The position numbers were made by a program, and so were the translations under genes. DNA of 64,000 nucleotides. Origin: a bacterium (GTDB lineage: Bacteria; Electryoneota; RPQS01). The stretch spans positions 188,932 to 252,931 of the forward strand of contig JABWCQ010000002.1 in NCBI GenBank assembly GCA_013360195.1, read 5' to 3'. Of the stretch, positions 27,117 to 36,922 are shown in pieces (position 1 is the first letter of the stretch; the number at the start of each line of letters is the position of its first letter). Under the pieces are notes generated by a model. The model was not told the origin of the DNA and ran no database searches. It worked only from the letters and a program-made list of their open reading frames with translations.

Positions 27117-27587
27117 TTACCGTCCCAGAAAGCGAAACAACAAGTATCCAAGCCCAAACCATAGCGGAATTGACAGGAACAATGCAATGTTCACGCCGCG
27201 CACCGTAGATAGATTGCTTTGCAGTTCAATTGTTGACAATGCGCGATGCATCACAGCGGCCAGCTGGTCCATTTCAACCGGCTTCTGCAAAATATCGTAA
27301 GCCCCGCGCCGCATCGCTTCCTTCGCCGTTTCAATGGAAGCAAAACCCGTCACCATGATGAACAACACCTTCGGATGGATTCTCTTCAACTCTGAAAGCA
27401 ATTCCATCCCCGACTTTTCCGGCATCATGAAGTCCGAGACAACCAAGTCAATCTTCTCCCGCAGGAAAACATCCGTTCCCGCCCGTGCGGAATCCGCTTC
27501 GAGAACCGTATGCCCCCTGTTCTCGATGAACTCGCGCAAAATCGCGCGATAGTCGTGATCGTCGTCAATGACGAGTATTCTGGCCAT
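27117..27587 (-). CDS. Response-regulator receiver protein with a C-terminal transmembrane helix
   Basis: Residues 1-120 form a complete CheY-like receiver: acidic pocket D8-D10, phosphoacceptor Asp52 in VVSDFMMP, Thr80 (IMVTGFAS) and Lys102 (ILQKPVE). Instead of a DNA-binding or enzyme output domain, the last 25 residues are a hydrophobic helix (about 131-152) flanked by Arg. This should tether the receiver to the inner membrane. No histidine kinase is adjacent. It lies between the acyl-CoA carboxyltransferase gene (gap 29 bases) and the small lipoprotein gene. What it signals to is unknown. Confidence 0.87.
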   Translation of the reverse strand: MARILVIDDDHDYRAILREFIENRGHTVLEADSARAGTDVFLREKIDLVVSDFMMPEKSGMELLSELKRIHPKVLFIMVTGFASIETAKEAMRRGAYDILQKPVEMDQLAAVMHRALSTIELQSNLSTVRGVNIALFLSIPLWFGLGYLLFRFLGR

Positions 27588-27616
27588 GTGCTTCTCCCTG
27601 TTTGACCGGCCACATT

Positions 27617-29167
27617 CTAAAGAGGTATGTTGCCGTGCTTTTTCGGAGGATTAGAGTCGACCTTGTTTTCAAGCATCTCCAGCCCGCTGATGATCCGCTC
27701 CCTTGTGCATGCCGGATCAATCACCTCGTCAATGTATCCATGGGCTGCCGCCTCAAACGGATTTGCGAAGAGATCCGTGTACTCCGAAACAAACTTGGCC
27801 TTTGCCACTTCCGGTTCCGGCGCCGATTGAATCTCTTTTGAGAAGATGATCTCTACTGCGCCTTGCGCCCCCATGACCGCAATTTCCGCGCTCGGCCAGG
27901 CAAAATTCAGGTCACCTCTAATATGTTTCGAACTCATCACGTCGTATGCGCCGCCGTAGGCCTTGCGAGTAATAATCGTAATCTTTGGCACGGTCGCCTC
28001 ACAATAGGCATACAGCAGCTTTGCACCATTGACGATGATACCGTTCCACTCCTGCTCCGTTCCCGGCAAAAACCCCGGAACATCCACGAAGGTGACAAGC
28101 GGGATGTTGAACGCATCGCAAAATCTGACGAATCTGCCGCCCTTTCTCGAGGAGTCAATATCAAGCACTCCGGCGAGCACCGACGGCTGATTGGCAACGA
28201 TGCCGACCGGCCTCCCGGCAAAGCAAGCAAATCCGACAACAATATTCATGGCCCAATCTGCATGAACTTCAAGAAAGGTGTCCCTGTCCACTACGCGCTT
28301 AATGACCTCTATAATGTCATACGGTTTGGACGGCTCCTCGGGAATTATGTTTCCAAGGGTATCGTCCGTCAACGGCTGGTGTGGCGCCGGACGGCGTGGA
28401 GGATCCTCTTGATTGTTTTGAGGCATGTAGCTCAACAGCTTGCGTAAAGTCAGAAGGCAGTGAGCTTCATTGGGACAGGCGAAATGCGCGACGCCCGACT
28501 TTGTTGCATGTGTCACCGCCCCGCCCAGCTCCTCGCTCGTGATATCTTCGTGCGTCACAGTCCTCACAACCTTGGGTCCGGTCACGAACATGTTGCTCGT
28601 GTTTTCAACCATTAGGGTGAAGTCTGTTATCGCGGGACTGTACACTGCTCCACCCGCGCACGGACCCATGATAGCCGAGAGTTGCGGAATAACACCCGAC
28701 GCAAGCGTGTTGCGCAGAAAAATGTCAGCATACGCACCGAGAGAAACGACACCTTCCTGAACTCTCGCGCCGCCAGAGTCGTTCAAACCAATGACCGGTG
28801 CTCCGACCTTCATGGCCAGGTCCATTATCTTGCAGATCTTCTTTCCGTGTGCTTCGGCAAGCGAACCGCCGAAAGCAGTGAAGTCCTGCGCAAAGACAAA
28901 CACCGTGCGTCCGTCAATCTTACCGTGACCCGTTACAACGCCGTCACCGTAAACAATTTGCTTATCAAGTCCGAACTGTTGCGACCTGTGCGTCACAAGG
29001 GCGTCAATTTCACAAAATGAACCCGGGTCGAGCAGAATATCGAGGCGCTCGCGGGCCGTCATTTTGCCTTTCTGATGCTGGGCATCGATGCGCTTCAGCC
29101 CACCGCCAAGTTTGGACTCTTTTCTCCGGCGGTGAAGTTCGTCTATGGTCTTTTTCATTGCAGTCAT
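27617..29167 (-). CDS. Acyl-CoA carboxylase carboxyltransferase subunit (propionyl-CoA carboxylase beta type)
   Basis: Transfers CO2 from carboxybiotin to an acyl-CoA, most likely propionyl-CoA, giving methylmalonyl-CoA. The 516-residue crotonase-fold protein has the two carboxyltransferase halves, with [19 protein letters not shown] and [17 protein letters not shown] in the first and [28 protein letters not shown] and [14 protein letters not shown] in the second. Biotin carboxylase, biotin carrier, methylmalonyl-CoA mutase and biotin ligase are clustered at 57-61 kb, so this subunit is physically separated from its partners. The start at 29167 is 1 base after the upstream stop; an ATG three codons later is equally possible. 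Confidence 0.88.
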   Translation of the reverse strand: MTAMKKTIDELHRRRKESKLGGGLKRIDAQHQKGKMTARERLDILLDPGSFCEIDALVTHRSQQFGLDKQIVYGDGVVTGHGKIDGRTVFVFAQDFTAFGGSLAEAHGKKICKIMDLAMKVGAPVIGLNDSGGARVQEGVVSLGAYADIFLRNTLASGVIPQLSAIMGPCAGGAVYSPAITDFTLMVENTSNMFVTGPKVVRTVTHEDITSEELGGAVTHATKSGVAHFACPNEAHCLLTLRKLLSYMPQNNQEDPPRRPAPHQPLTDDTLGNIIPEEPSKPYDIIEVIKRVVDRDTFLEVHADWAMNIVVGFACFAGRPVGIVANQPSVLAGVLDIDSSRKGGRFVRFCDAFNIPLVTFVDVPGFLPGTEQEWNGIIVNGAKLLYAYCEATVPKITIITRKAYGGAYDVMSSKHIRGDLNFAWPSAEIAVMGAQGAVEIIFSKEIQSAPEPEVAKAKFVSEYTDLFANPFEAAAHGYIDEVIDPACTRERIISGLEMLENKVDSNPPKKHGNIPL

Positions 29168-29168
29168 T

Positions 29169-31337
29169 CTACAACATGCCGCTGCGTTTGCGCAGCAGCC
29201 ATTCAACAGCCAATAGGCCTATCAATATCCACAGAAAATAAGGTTTGTTCCAAAGCGGAATCTCACGCGAGTTTTCAATCACCCGCGAAGGTAATTGAAG
29301 GTAACGGAACAGGGAATCCGGCTGTGATGCCGTAACAAACACGCCGCCGGAATTCTGCGAGATACCTTGCAGAATATCCCAGCGAGCGCGCGAGTCCATC
29401 CACTCAAGATTAAATGCCTCCACAACAAATCCGCCGTCGTCTTTGCCAAGCGTATCGCTTCTCAAAACCGCCGATCCGGCAAAGGAGTAGTCCCCGCTCC
29501 CCCATGCGCTGAATTGTGATTCATACAGGCCATTCCCTTTTGACCGAAGTGAGACGACCTCTTTTCGATCACCTTGCTTCACTTCGACAAGCACGGAGGC
29601 ATCATTGACAGGAGTCAGGTCTGCGCCGTAAACTTGACCCTGCATACGCACCGGCTCGCCTGTGCTGTAAACCTTCTTGTCCGTCGAGAGTATGAATTGC
29701 TTCTCTTCCGTTGGAGCAAGCAGCCAAGCCGTTAATCGGGAAAGCAGCTCTCTTTGAAAAACTGATGCCTGCGGAGAGCGCGCTAAACCTAGAGTCCAAC
29801 GATATGTCTCAAACGTTGTGATAGCCGCGCACCTGCGGCGATTCAATTCGGACAAAACTACTGCCGGACCGCCGTTGACACTCGGAGTCAGTTCGTTTGC
29901 GAATGTGGCCACTGTCACAGCAGACGGCTTAGCAGATACTCGGTCAACAGCTCCAAGTGCCGGAGGCAAATCCGGCCAGCCCGCAGGAAGCGGACCTCGT
30001 CCACTTAGAGCGGCATGAGACTCGCCTTCGCGCAAAACCACCCGCTCGAAAGAAACGTCAGGCTGAAATTCCACAGGCAGCCGCGCCGCTATTCTCGACA
30101 AGCTTGATTGAGAAACTGCCGGACCATGCTGATACAGCAGAGGCACACCGTCCTCAACAAGCCTTTTTGAAACATCGTCCCAAAGTTGTCGATTTGAACC
30201 CGCAGCAGGATAATTGACAAAGACAAACAAATCTGTCTTGCTAACTACGTCCTCAGAGTACGTTTTGCCATTAACAAAACCGCCTTTTACTTCAACATAC
30301 GACTCCACTTCGACCGTGGTGTCCAGTCCGAGCGTTTGACGGACGAAAGTCACGTCAGCCGACGGGCTGCTCGCAAGAAGAAGGACATTGTACTTTGAGT
30401 CCAGCACCCGGACAATCTTCGATCTCCGGTTATTCTCTGCCGTCACTTCATTCGCAATCGTGTCAATGACAGCGGTCACCCTGATTTCGCCTTCGGAGTC
30501 CGCTGTTAAACTTGCATCGAAATTCTGCTCAAAAAGCGAACCGTCGAACGAAATGTTCTCATCGAGCAATGTGCGGGACTTGGAATCCAACAGCCGCAAA
30601 CGTGTTACTGCGCCTGCCCCCCCCTGCCCTCTCACACGAACTCTGACCGGGACCTGCGTGCCTTTGTAAGCGATGTCGTTGGTCAGCAAGTCGGCAATCA
30701 GCACATCCCTCCGAAGAACAGTATCTCCGATTCCAACGGTGTGAATCGGTATTCCAGATTCGGTGGCAGCACGCTCGGGATTGGGTCCCATATTATGTGC
30801 GCCGTCGGTGAGCAAAACGATTGCTCCGATGTCTTCCGACGATGTGGCGGAACGTGCAATTTGCCAGGCTTTCGCAGGGTCACTTCCCACAAGCGCGGGC
30901 GGCGTAACTTGAGCAGAATCTAGCGTCGTTTGCACGGCAGAGTCTCCGAAAACGAAGCTTCGCAGTTCACCGTCGGCCGCCAGCGCCTTTATCTCAGACC
31001 TGTTCAAGAAGTCTGCAAGCACGCTGTCCCGAATGATGCCGTTGTCGCTGATTCCCATTGAGGCCGACTTATCCACCAGCAGCAATATCTTCGCTCGCTC
31101 ATCTCGTCGGTCGAGCCATCGAAGTACCGGTTCGAAAATCAGGAACAGAATAAGGACCAGGACAAGTGCACGTATGGCCGCCAGCAACCTGCGCCGAGGA
31201 GTGCCGACCGGCGGCAATGTCCTCTGGTAAACAATAATGGCGAGAGCCGTGCAGGCGAGTGCAAATAGTGCAAACAGAAAGACCGGGGCACTGAGAGTGA
31301 CCCCGCGAATCGCCGCCAAAGTGATAAGTGTACTCAA
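29169..31337 (-). CDS. Membrane protein with von Willebrand factor A-like domain
   Basis: A 722-residue protein with two N-terminal membrane helices (about 15-37 and 48-68) and a VWA-like domain whose MIDAS-type motif is DKSASMG near 88-94, with a later [10 protein letters not shown]. Extracytoplasmic beta-rich regions follow, and one C-terminal helix ends in an RKRSG stop-transfer signal. The layout resembles the large membrane proteins of the BatA/glutamine-amidotransferase-like class in FCB bacteria. Its function is not established; the C-terminal beta domain ([16 protein letters not shown]) resembles macroglobulin-like modules. The TTG start overlaps the tsaD stop (TTGA). Confidence 0.78.
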   Translation of the reverse strand: MSTLITLAAIRGVTLSAPVFLFALFALACTALAIIVYQRTLPPVGTPRRRLLAAIRALVLVLILFLIFEPVLRWLDRRDERAKILLLVDKSASMGISDNGIIRDSVLADFLNRSEIKALAADGELRSFVFGDSAVQTTLDSAQVTPPALVGSDPAKAWQIARSATSSEDIGAIVLLTDGAHNMGPNPERAATESGIPIHTVGIGDTVLRRDVLIADLLTNDIAYKGTQVPVRVRVRGQGGAGAVTRLRLLDSKSRTLLDENISFDGSLFEQNFDASLTADSEGEIRVTAVIDTIANEVTAENNRRSKIVRVLDSKYNVLLLASSPSADVTFVRQTLGLDTTVEVESYVEVKGGFVNGKTYSEDVVSKTDLFVFVNYPAAGSNRQLWDDVSKRLVEDGVPLLYQHGPAVSQSSLSRIAARLPVEFQPDVSFERVVLREGESHAALSGRGPLPAGWPDLPPALGAVDRVSAKPSAVTVATFANELTPSVNGGPAVVLSELNRRRCAAITTFETYRWTLGLARSPQASVFQRELLSRLTAWLLAPTEEKQFILSTDKKVYSTGEPVRMQGQVYGADLTPVNDASVLVEVKQGDRKEVVSLRSKGNGLYESQFSAWGSGDYSFAGSAVLRSDTLGKDDGGFVVEAFNLEWMDSRARWDILQGISQNSGGVFVTASQPDSLFRYLQLPSRVIENSREIPLWNKPYFLWILIGLLAVEWLLRKRSGML

Positions 31338-32356
31338 TTCGTTAGAGTCGCTGTTTGTCGTAAATCAGAAAGCGGCCAGCGCGGTCTCACAGCGAGTGCG
31401 GCGGCAGGTAATCCTGCGGTTATCTGTTTCCACGCAGTGTAGCCAATCATAGCGGCATTATCGGCGCAGTACTTCATGGCTGGCAGCGCCAATTCGATAC
31501 CTCTCTCCTGAGCAATTACCTTCAGGCCATCCCGCAGCGAGCTGTTTGCTGCGACGCCGCCGGCAGCAGCAATAGCCCGAACGTCGAACTCACGCGCTGC
31601 ACGCGCGACTTTTTCAAGAACAGATTTCATTGCAGCCGCTTGAAACGAGGCGAGTAAATCTCTTCTCTTCTCTGCGTTTGCCCATTCCGGTTCATCGCGC
31701 AGCTTGTATGCAACAGCCGTTTTCAGACCGGAGAAACTGAAGTCATACGACGCATCGCGCATGGATACGGGAAAGGAAATCGCGGCCGAGTCACCGGACT
31801 TAGCTTCTCGATCAATGACGGCTCCGGCAGGAAAACCAAGACCGAGCAACTTCCCGACCTTATCGAACGCTTCACCAAGCGCATCATCGCGGGTTGATCC
31901 AATAATCTCATATTCCCGGAATCCGTTGACCAGCACCAACTGCGTATGACCACCGCTAACCAGTAACACGAGAAAGGGAACCGGCAGCGCCGAGCGGTCA
32001 ATTTCAACCGACCACAAATGCGCTTCCATATGATGAGTTGAAATGAGCCGGATACACAGAGACTCTGCCAATGCCAATGCGTATGAATGCCCGACCAATA
32101 GAGATCCGATCAAACCCGGCCCGGACGTGGCAGCGACATAATCAATGCGATTGTGCGCGACACTCGCGCTCTCTAAAGCGCGCGTAATATTATCGTCCTG
32201 CAGCTCAAGGTGTGATCGGCTTGCAAGTTCTGGCACGACTCCGCCAAACTGTTGATGCACGTTTTGAGTAACCGTCACAAGAGAGCGCACAACACCGTCT
32301 TCGATTACGGAGGCGGAATTCTCATCACAGCTTGATTCAATGGCCAGAATACGCAT
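31334..32356 (-). CDS. tsaD: tRNA N6-adenosine threonylcarbamoyltransferase
   Basis: Transfers threonylcarbamoyl to A37 of ANN-decoding tRNAs. The 340-residue ASKHA-fold protein opens LAIESSCDENSASV, keeps the metal-binding HHMEAH near 110 and VSGGHTQLV. Its partner TsaC is encoded at 45692-46327; TsaB and TsaE are not in the window. It follows the class II aldolase gene by 3 bases. Confidence 0.97.
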   Translation of the reverse strand: MRILAIESSCDENSASVIEDGVVRSLVTVTQNVHQQFGGVVPELASRSHLELQDDNITRALESASVAHNRIDYVAATSGPGLIGSLLVGHSYALALAESLCIRLISTHHMEAHLWSVEIDRSALPVPFLVLLVSGGHTQLVLVNGFREYEIIGSTRDDALGEAFDKVGKLLGLGFPAGAVIDREAKSGDSAAISFPVSMRDASYDFSFSGLKTAVAYKLRDEPEWANAEKRRDLLASFQAAAMKSVLEKVARAAREFDVRAIAAAGGVAANSSLRDGLKVIAQERGIELALPAMKYCADNAAMIGYTAWKQITAGLPAAALAVRPRWPLSDLRQTATLTN

Positions 32357-32359
32357 CGA

Positions 32360-32917
32360 TCAGAGCAGTTTCATGCGAAGCTGAACTCGCGCAAGAAACT
32401 CCGCCCGCTCAATTCTGTGCAGAGCCTCGCTGATGCTCGTTCCAACCGCAACGACTCCATGTCTCTCGAGCAAGAGTACGCCGCAATTTGCTCCGTGCTT
32501 AACCGCCAGTTCTCCGACTTTCGAAGTTCCGGGTTCAGCGTAGGGAATCATGGCAATTCGGCCTAGCGTCATTTCGGCTTCCATCAGCAACTTGACATCC
32601 GGAATTTTCCCTGCGGCGACAAAGACCGCCAATTCGGGAGCGTGAACATGGAGTATTGCGTTGACATCGTGACGCGCAAGATACAATTCGCGATGCAGTT
32701 TCCATTCCGAAGAAGCCTCGTGCGGCTGCACATCATCAATATCAACTTCAATCAAATCGGCACGGGAAAGACTTCGCTTTTCCAATCCTTTTCGAGTGAC
32801 AATTGCCTTACGGCTGCCGGAGCGGACAGAGAAGTTTCCGTCCGTAGCAGGAAGGCATCCGATACTATTCAGAACGGCAGCAGCATGAACAAGATGTTTG
32901 ACTAAATCGGCATCCAA
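32360..32917 (-). CDS. Class II aldolase/adducin family protein
   Basis: A 185-residue class II aldolase fold. The zinc-site pattern HVHAPE near 95 and the ERHGVVAVG segment near 150 match the L-fuculose-phosphate aldolase/adducin superfamily, and the N-terminal GNFSVRSG is the phosphate-binding loop. The substrate cannot be assigned: aldolase, epimerase and methylthioribulose-phosphate dehydratase types share these motifs. The start is TTG at 32917, directly after serS. Confidence 0.85.
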   Translation of the reverse strand: MDADLVKHLVHAAAVLNSIGCLPATDGNFSVRSGSRKAIVTRKGLEKRSLSRADLIEVDIDDVQPHEASSEWKLHRELYLARHDVNAILHVHAPELAVFVAAGKIPDVKLLMEAEMTLGRIAMIPYAEPGTSKVGELAVKHGANCGVLLLERHGVVAVGTSISEALHRIERAEFLARVQLRMKLL

Positions 32918-32920
32918 GGA

Positions 32921-34210
32921 CTATTTTGTACCTTTTGGAGTTATCAGGCCAAAGCCAGTATATTTCTTCAACACATCAGGCACGCTTACGGTTCCATCGT
33001 CGTTCTGGAAGGTTTCAAGCAGCACGACGAGCAGCCGCGGTGTCGCTAGTCCCGACCCGTTCAAGGTATGAACATAGTCTGTCTTGCCGGTATCGGCGCG
33101 CCGAAACTTAATGTTCGCCCGGCGGGACTGAAATCCTTCGAAGTTTGAACAGGATGACACTTCGAGCCACTTCTTCTCGGCGGGCGACCAGATTTCAATG
33201 TCATAACACTTGGCGGCACCAAATCCCATATCACCGGAGCAAAGCAGCACGACGCGATAGTGAATCCCCAGGAGTTCGAGAAGGTGAGTCGCATCGGCCG
33301 TTAGTTTTTCGTGCTCGCCGTAAGAATCCTCAGGGCGTGTGAACTTCACCATTTCGACTTTGTCGAACTGGTGCAGCCTCAGAAAGCCGCGAGTCTCCTT
33401 GCCGTACGAACCGGCCTCCCTCCTAAAACAAGGAGTGTATCCACAATAGCACAGCGGCAACTCGGCTTCAGGAAGTATTTCGTCGCGATGAAGATTCGTG
33501 ATGGGAACTTCAGCGGTCGGAATCAAGAAGAAGTCGTCTACGTCGCACCGATAGAGGTCCTCCTCAAACTTGGGAAGCTGACCTGTACCGGTGAGGCTAT
33601 CCCGGTTCACCAAAAACGGGACAGAGACTTCGGAATAGGTCCCGCGTTCCCGGTGCGTTTCCAGGAAGAAATTCAAGAGCGCACGTTCAAGGATAGCCCC
33701 TGCGCCTTTGTACACGGGGAATCCGCTACCTGTCAGCTTTGTGCCTCGTTCAAAATCACAAATGCCGAGAGACTTCCCTAATGTCAAATGGTCTTTCGGC
33801 TCAAAGTCGAACTTCGGTGCCTCACCCCAACTACGAACAACAACATTTTCATCGGCAGACTTTCCGAACGGAACAGATTCATGAGGCAGATTTGGTATCT
33901 GCATCAGTCGCGCTTGAATATTTTTTTCAATCTCCTTAAGTTCCGAGTCGCCGCGTGTAATTTCTTCACCGATTGCCCGGCTTTGATCTTTGAGCGGATT
34001 GACCATCTCACCGCGCTTGCTCGCTTCGGCAATCTCGCGCGTCAGCTCATTACGCTTGGCCTTCAGCGAGTCCGTACTCTCAATCAGCGCGCGTCGCTGC
34101 TTGTCCAGTTCGACCAGGCCGTCCAGGAGTTGAGCCTGCTCATTACCTCGCTGTTCAAGGCGGCTGCGGACAAACGATTCGTTCTCTCGTATAAGTCTGA
34201 TATCCAGCAT
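32921..34210 (-). CDS. serS: Serine-tRNA ligase
   Basis: Charges tRNA-Ser. The 429-residue product starts with the long antiparallel coiled-coil arm (about 30-100) that grips the tRNA variable arm. The class II motifs follow: motif 2 FRREAGSYGKETRGFLRLHQFDKVE and motif 3 near TLNGSGLATPRLLVVLLE. ATG at 34210, 14 bases after the stop of the sugar transferase gene. Confidence 0.97.
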   Translation of the reverse strand: MLDIRLIRENESFVRSRLEQRGNEQAQLLDGLVELDKQRRALIESTDSLKAKRNELTREIAEASKRGEMVNPLKDQSRAIGEEITRGDSELKEIEKNIQARLMQIPNLPHESVPFGKSADENVVVRSWGEAPKFDFEPKDHLTLGKSLGICDFERGTKLTGSGFPVYKGAGAILERALLNFFLETHRERGTYSEVSVPFLVNRDSLTGTGQLPKFEEDLYRCDVDDFFLIPTAEVPITNLHRDEILPEAELPLCYCGYTPCFRREAGSYGKETRGFLRLHQFDKVEMVKFTRPEDSYGEHEKLTADATHLLELLGIHYRVVLLCSGDMGFGAAKCYDIEIWSPAEKKWLEVSSCSNFEGFQSRRANIKFRRADTGKTDYVHTLNGSGLATPRLLVVLLETFQNDDGTVSVPDVLKKYTGFGLITPKGTK

Positions 34211-34223
34211 ATTCTATTTGGTA

Positions 34224-35530
34224 TTATCCTTCGCCTCTCAGAACCACGAACATCGTCATGAAGAGGATTTTCAGGTCGAGCGGTACGGACATGTTTTCAA
34301 TGTAGTAGAGATCCATCTCCAGCTTTTTTGCAGGGGCAAAAATGGTGGCGTCATACTGCAGATGCACTTGAGCCCAACCGGTCAGTCCCGGTTTGACATT
34401 CAGCCGTCTCAAAAAAAGCGGACTGGTCCTAGCAAACTCGTCAATAAACTCCGGCCTCTCCGGTCGCGGTCCGACAAGACTCATTTGCCCAAGCAAGACA
34501 TTGACGAGCTGCGGCAACTCGTCGATACGAGTCGAGCGAAGGTACTTACCGATTCGAGTAATTCTCGAATCTCCCTTTGTGACCAGCACCGGTCCTGTGC
34601 GAGATTCCGCATCCGGAATCATGCTGCGGAATTTTATCATCCGGAAGTGCTTACCCTTGTGACCGACTCGCGTCTGCAAATAGAAGATCGGCCTGCCGCT
34701 GTCAATCAAGATGGCAACTGCAGCGAGAATCCAGATTGGCAGAGTAATGATAAGCAGAGTAAACGAGGCGACAATGTCAAACAGTCTTTTCAGAATTCGT
34801 TCAACAGGAGTCAACAAGTCGCGGCGAATTTCAATGATCACTTGACCTCGTCGCCCAATCGGTTTCACTTCGCCAAGCAAATACTGATAGTGCTCAGCGG
34901 GAAGAAATTGTCTCACCGGGGTTGCGGCAAGGAGGCTAACAATCCTGCTCAATTGATGAATCTGTTTTTCACCGAGGGCAATGTAAACCAGTTCACAGCG
35001 GTTGTCCGAGATGATGTTACGAATCCGCGACACACCTCCCAGAAGCGGCCACTGTGTGGGGCCTGAGTGTCGTTGACCGACAATCCCGAGAATCTTTGCA
35101 CCGAGAGCTTTGTTCGTACTAAGATAATGAAGAACATCCGCAAGCGGTTTGCCTGACCCGACGACTACGGCTGGGAGTACAATGAAACCGCGCATTCGCA
35201 GTTCTTGCAGAATCGTGAGCAATAATAATCGAGTGAAGGCGATTCCGGCCATGACCCCGACACCGTAAGTCAGCAGAATGACCCGCGTCACAGGGAGTGG
35301 GTTAACCGGGTCAAATGTAGCGATAAAGATTATCAAACAACCATAGACCGCAGCGCGCGTGCAATTCACAAAGACGGCAGCACGCGACTCCAAAGGATCA
35401 AATCTGTAGAGACCGAAGATCGCGAAGTGCAGCCCGTCTGAAACCGCCACCAGTATATTCCAAAGAACGCGACTTCAAGAACCGCAAAATCCAGCAAAAA
35501 GAGCAGACTTCGGAGCCAGATATGCCGCAT
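34224..35530 (-). pseudogene. Polyprenyl glycosylphosphotransferase, frameshifted near its N-terminus
   Basis: Would transfer a sugar phosphate to undecaprenyl phosphate to start a polysaccharide repeat unit. The main frame (34224-35450, 408 codons) has a Rossmann-like domain and the full catalytic domain: KRLFDIVASFTLL helix, MIKFRSMIPDAE, STRIDELPQLVNVLLGQMSLVGPRPERPEF and GLTGWAQVH. The expected start, an ATG at 35530 nine bases after the O-antigen ligase, encodes a typical first helix (LRSLLFLLDFAVLEVAF..YWWRF). It is in another frame, which stops after about 48 codons. The first periplasmic loop and most of helix 2 also seem missing. This may be a deletion, an assembly error, or a gene re-started at GTG 35450. 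Confidence 0.75.
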
Positions 35531-35539
35531 AAGTCCAGT

Positions 35540-36922
35540 TTATGATGTTCGACCAGTCTGGCCGGCTCTGTAGTTGCGAACGGTCACTCCGAAAAATGCG
35601 CACATTGTAAAGAAGACCCAAAAAGGAATGAATCCTGCAGTGGTCATTGTGGCCACTGCAAAGACTGTAGCTACAAGACTTGCCCTCATTCCGGCATTCA
35701 GCATGGCCGGAATGTCAGATGGATCAACGTGCCATTGCCTCCAACTCAATCCTCTAAAGGCAAAGACAAGGCAAGCAATGTACAGTCCAAGGCCGATTAG
35801 ACCGGAGTCGACCGCGATATCAATGAAAGTGTTGTGCGAGAAAAAGTAGTACGGAAGATAGGGCATCAGAAACATGACATCGCTCTCGAAACTTCCGATG
35901 CCGCTGCCAATGATCGGGCTGTTCCAAAAGAGCTTCCACCCGCTCAGAAGTAATCCCAATCTTTCGCTGCTGGATTTATCCGTTCCCTCAAGAAGTTCAA
36001 AAACGCGGCCAAACAGGTCAACCGGCAGCACTGTGAGCAGCACTGCTACAAGTCCGGCGACAACAGCAGCAAGGACGAATCTATGTCTTTCGATTGCGAG
36101 CATCATTCCCAGCACAATAACACATCCGATGAGACCAGTGCGGGATAACGACATCAGTGTTGCAGCGATACTCAGGACTGCGGCAACAAACATCAGTGAA
36201 CGAATCCAGAAATTCAGCTTGCTTCGCCAGAGGGCCATGACGCCTCCGAGGTAGGCGATAATGGTCATGGACATGAAGTTCGGGTCATCCCAATGACCGA
36301 AAAACCTCGAAGATTCAATTGACGTGACCGTGTTCGCAATCTGATCGGCCACTCCGGATGTGTAAAATTCTACGGCCGTTTTTATTGCGGAAACGGATGT
36401 AAAAATCAAGCCGAAAGCGGCGCCGATAAAAAATGCAAGGTAGGTACGAGTTGATTTGAGGAGTTCACTGACCACAAAGATTGTAAGAAGTATTCGGATA
36501 ATGTGGCGTCCGTCCCACGGCATGTGAGTATCCGCCCATAGGATGGACGAATAATACCAGCCTACAAAAATCAAAACAGGTACAAAGAAGTTCCCGTATC
36601 TCCAACTCAACTCCTGAGATTGCAGTTTTCTCAAGATGAGAACGACGTATACACCGGCGAAAAAAAGCGTAGTAGAACCGGGTACAAAACTCGCGATATA
36701 TGACAGAATAAGGAATCCGGCCATGCCGGCACTTATCTCGGGGTATCGCCACAACGCAAGTCCAATACCAGCAGCCGTAACTCCAATCGCCATTTGCATG
36801 GCTCTGCCCCAAAACAGCCATACGGCAATCAAACCTAAGGCCAGCAGCGCCGCGACAAGTCCGTACCTCCAGCTCCTGGCAAACTCAATGGGACGTTCAG
36901 ATGGTATCTGATCAGCGACCAC
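35540..36922 (-). CDS. O-antigen ligase/polymerase family membrane protein
   Basis: A 460-residue protein with about 11 membrane helices and the Wzy_C pattern: a large periplasmic loop with SSSERLGLLLSGWKLFWNSPIIGSGIGSFE-like landmarks and the HNTFIDIAVDSGLIGL segment. Such proteins join or polymerise polysaccharide units from undecaprenyl carriers at the periplasmic face. I set the start at the GTG at 36922, five bases after GGAG and overlapping the chain-length gene. The neighbours are a Wzz-like protein and a priming sugar transferase, a minimal polysaccharide set with no other glycosyltransferases in view. Confidence 0.85.
   Translation of the reverse strand: MVADQIPSERPIEFARSWRYGLVAALLALGLIAVWLFWGRAMQMAIGVTAAGIGLALWRYPEISAGMAGFLILSYIASFVPGSTTLFFAGVYVVLILRKLQSQELSWRYGNFFVPVLIFVGWYYSSILWADTHMPWDGRHIIRILLTIFVVSELLKSTRTYLAFFIGAAFGLIFTSVSAIKTAVEFYTSGVADQIANTVTSIESSRFFGHWDDPNFMSMTIIAYLGGVMALWRSKLNFWIRSLMFVAAVLSIAATLMSLSRTGLIGCVIVLGMMLAIERHRFVLAAVVAGLVAVLLTVLPVDLFGRVFELLEGTDKSSSERLGLLLSGWKLFWNSPIIGSGIGSFESDVMFLMPYLPYYFFSHNTFIDIAVDSGLIGLGLYIACLVFAFRGLSWRQWHVDPSDIPAMLNAGMRASLVATVFAVATMTTAGFIPFWVFFTMCAFFGVTVRNYRAGQTGRTS

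Noticed and set aside
34218-35066. 282-codon plus-strand frame inside the sugar transferase
   Set aside because: Antisense to well-conserved catalytic motifs of the transferase; no independent support.
35430-35460. Programmed -1 frameshift in the sugar transferase
   Set aside because: No slippery heptamer of the X-XXY-YYZ kind and no downstream structure are visible at the junction, and part of the protein seems deleted.
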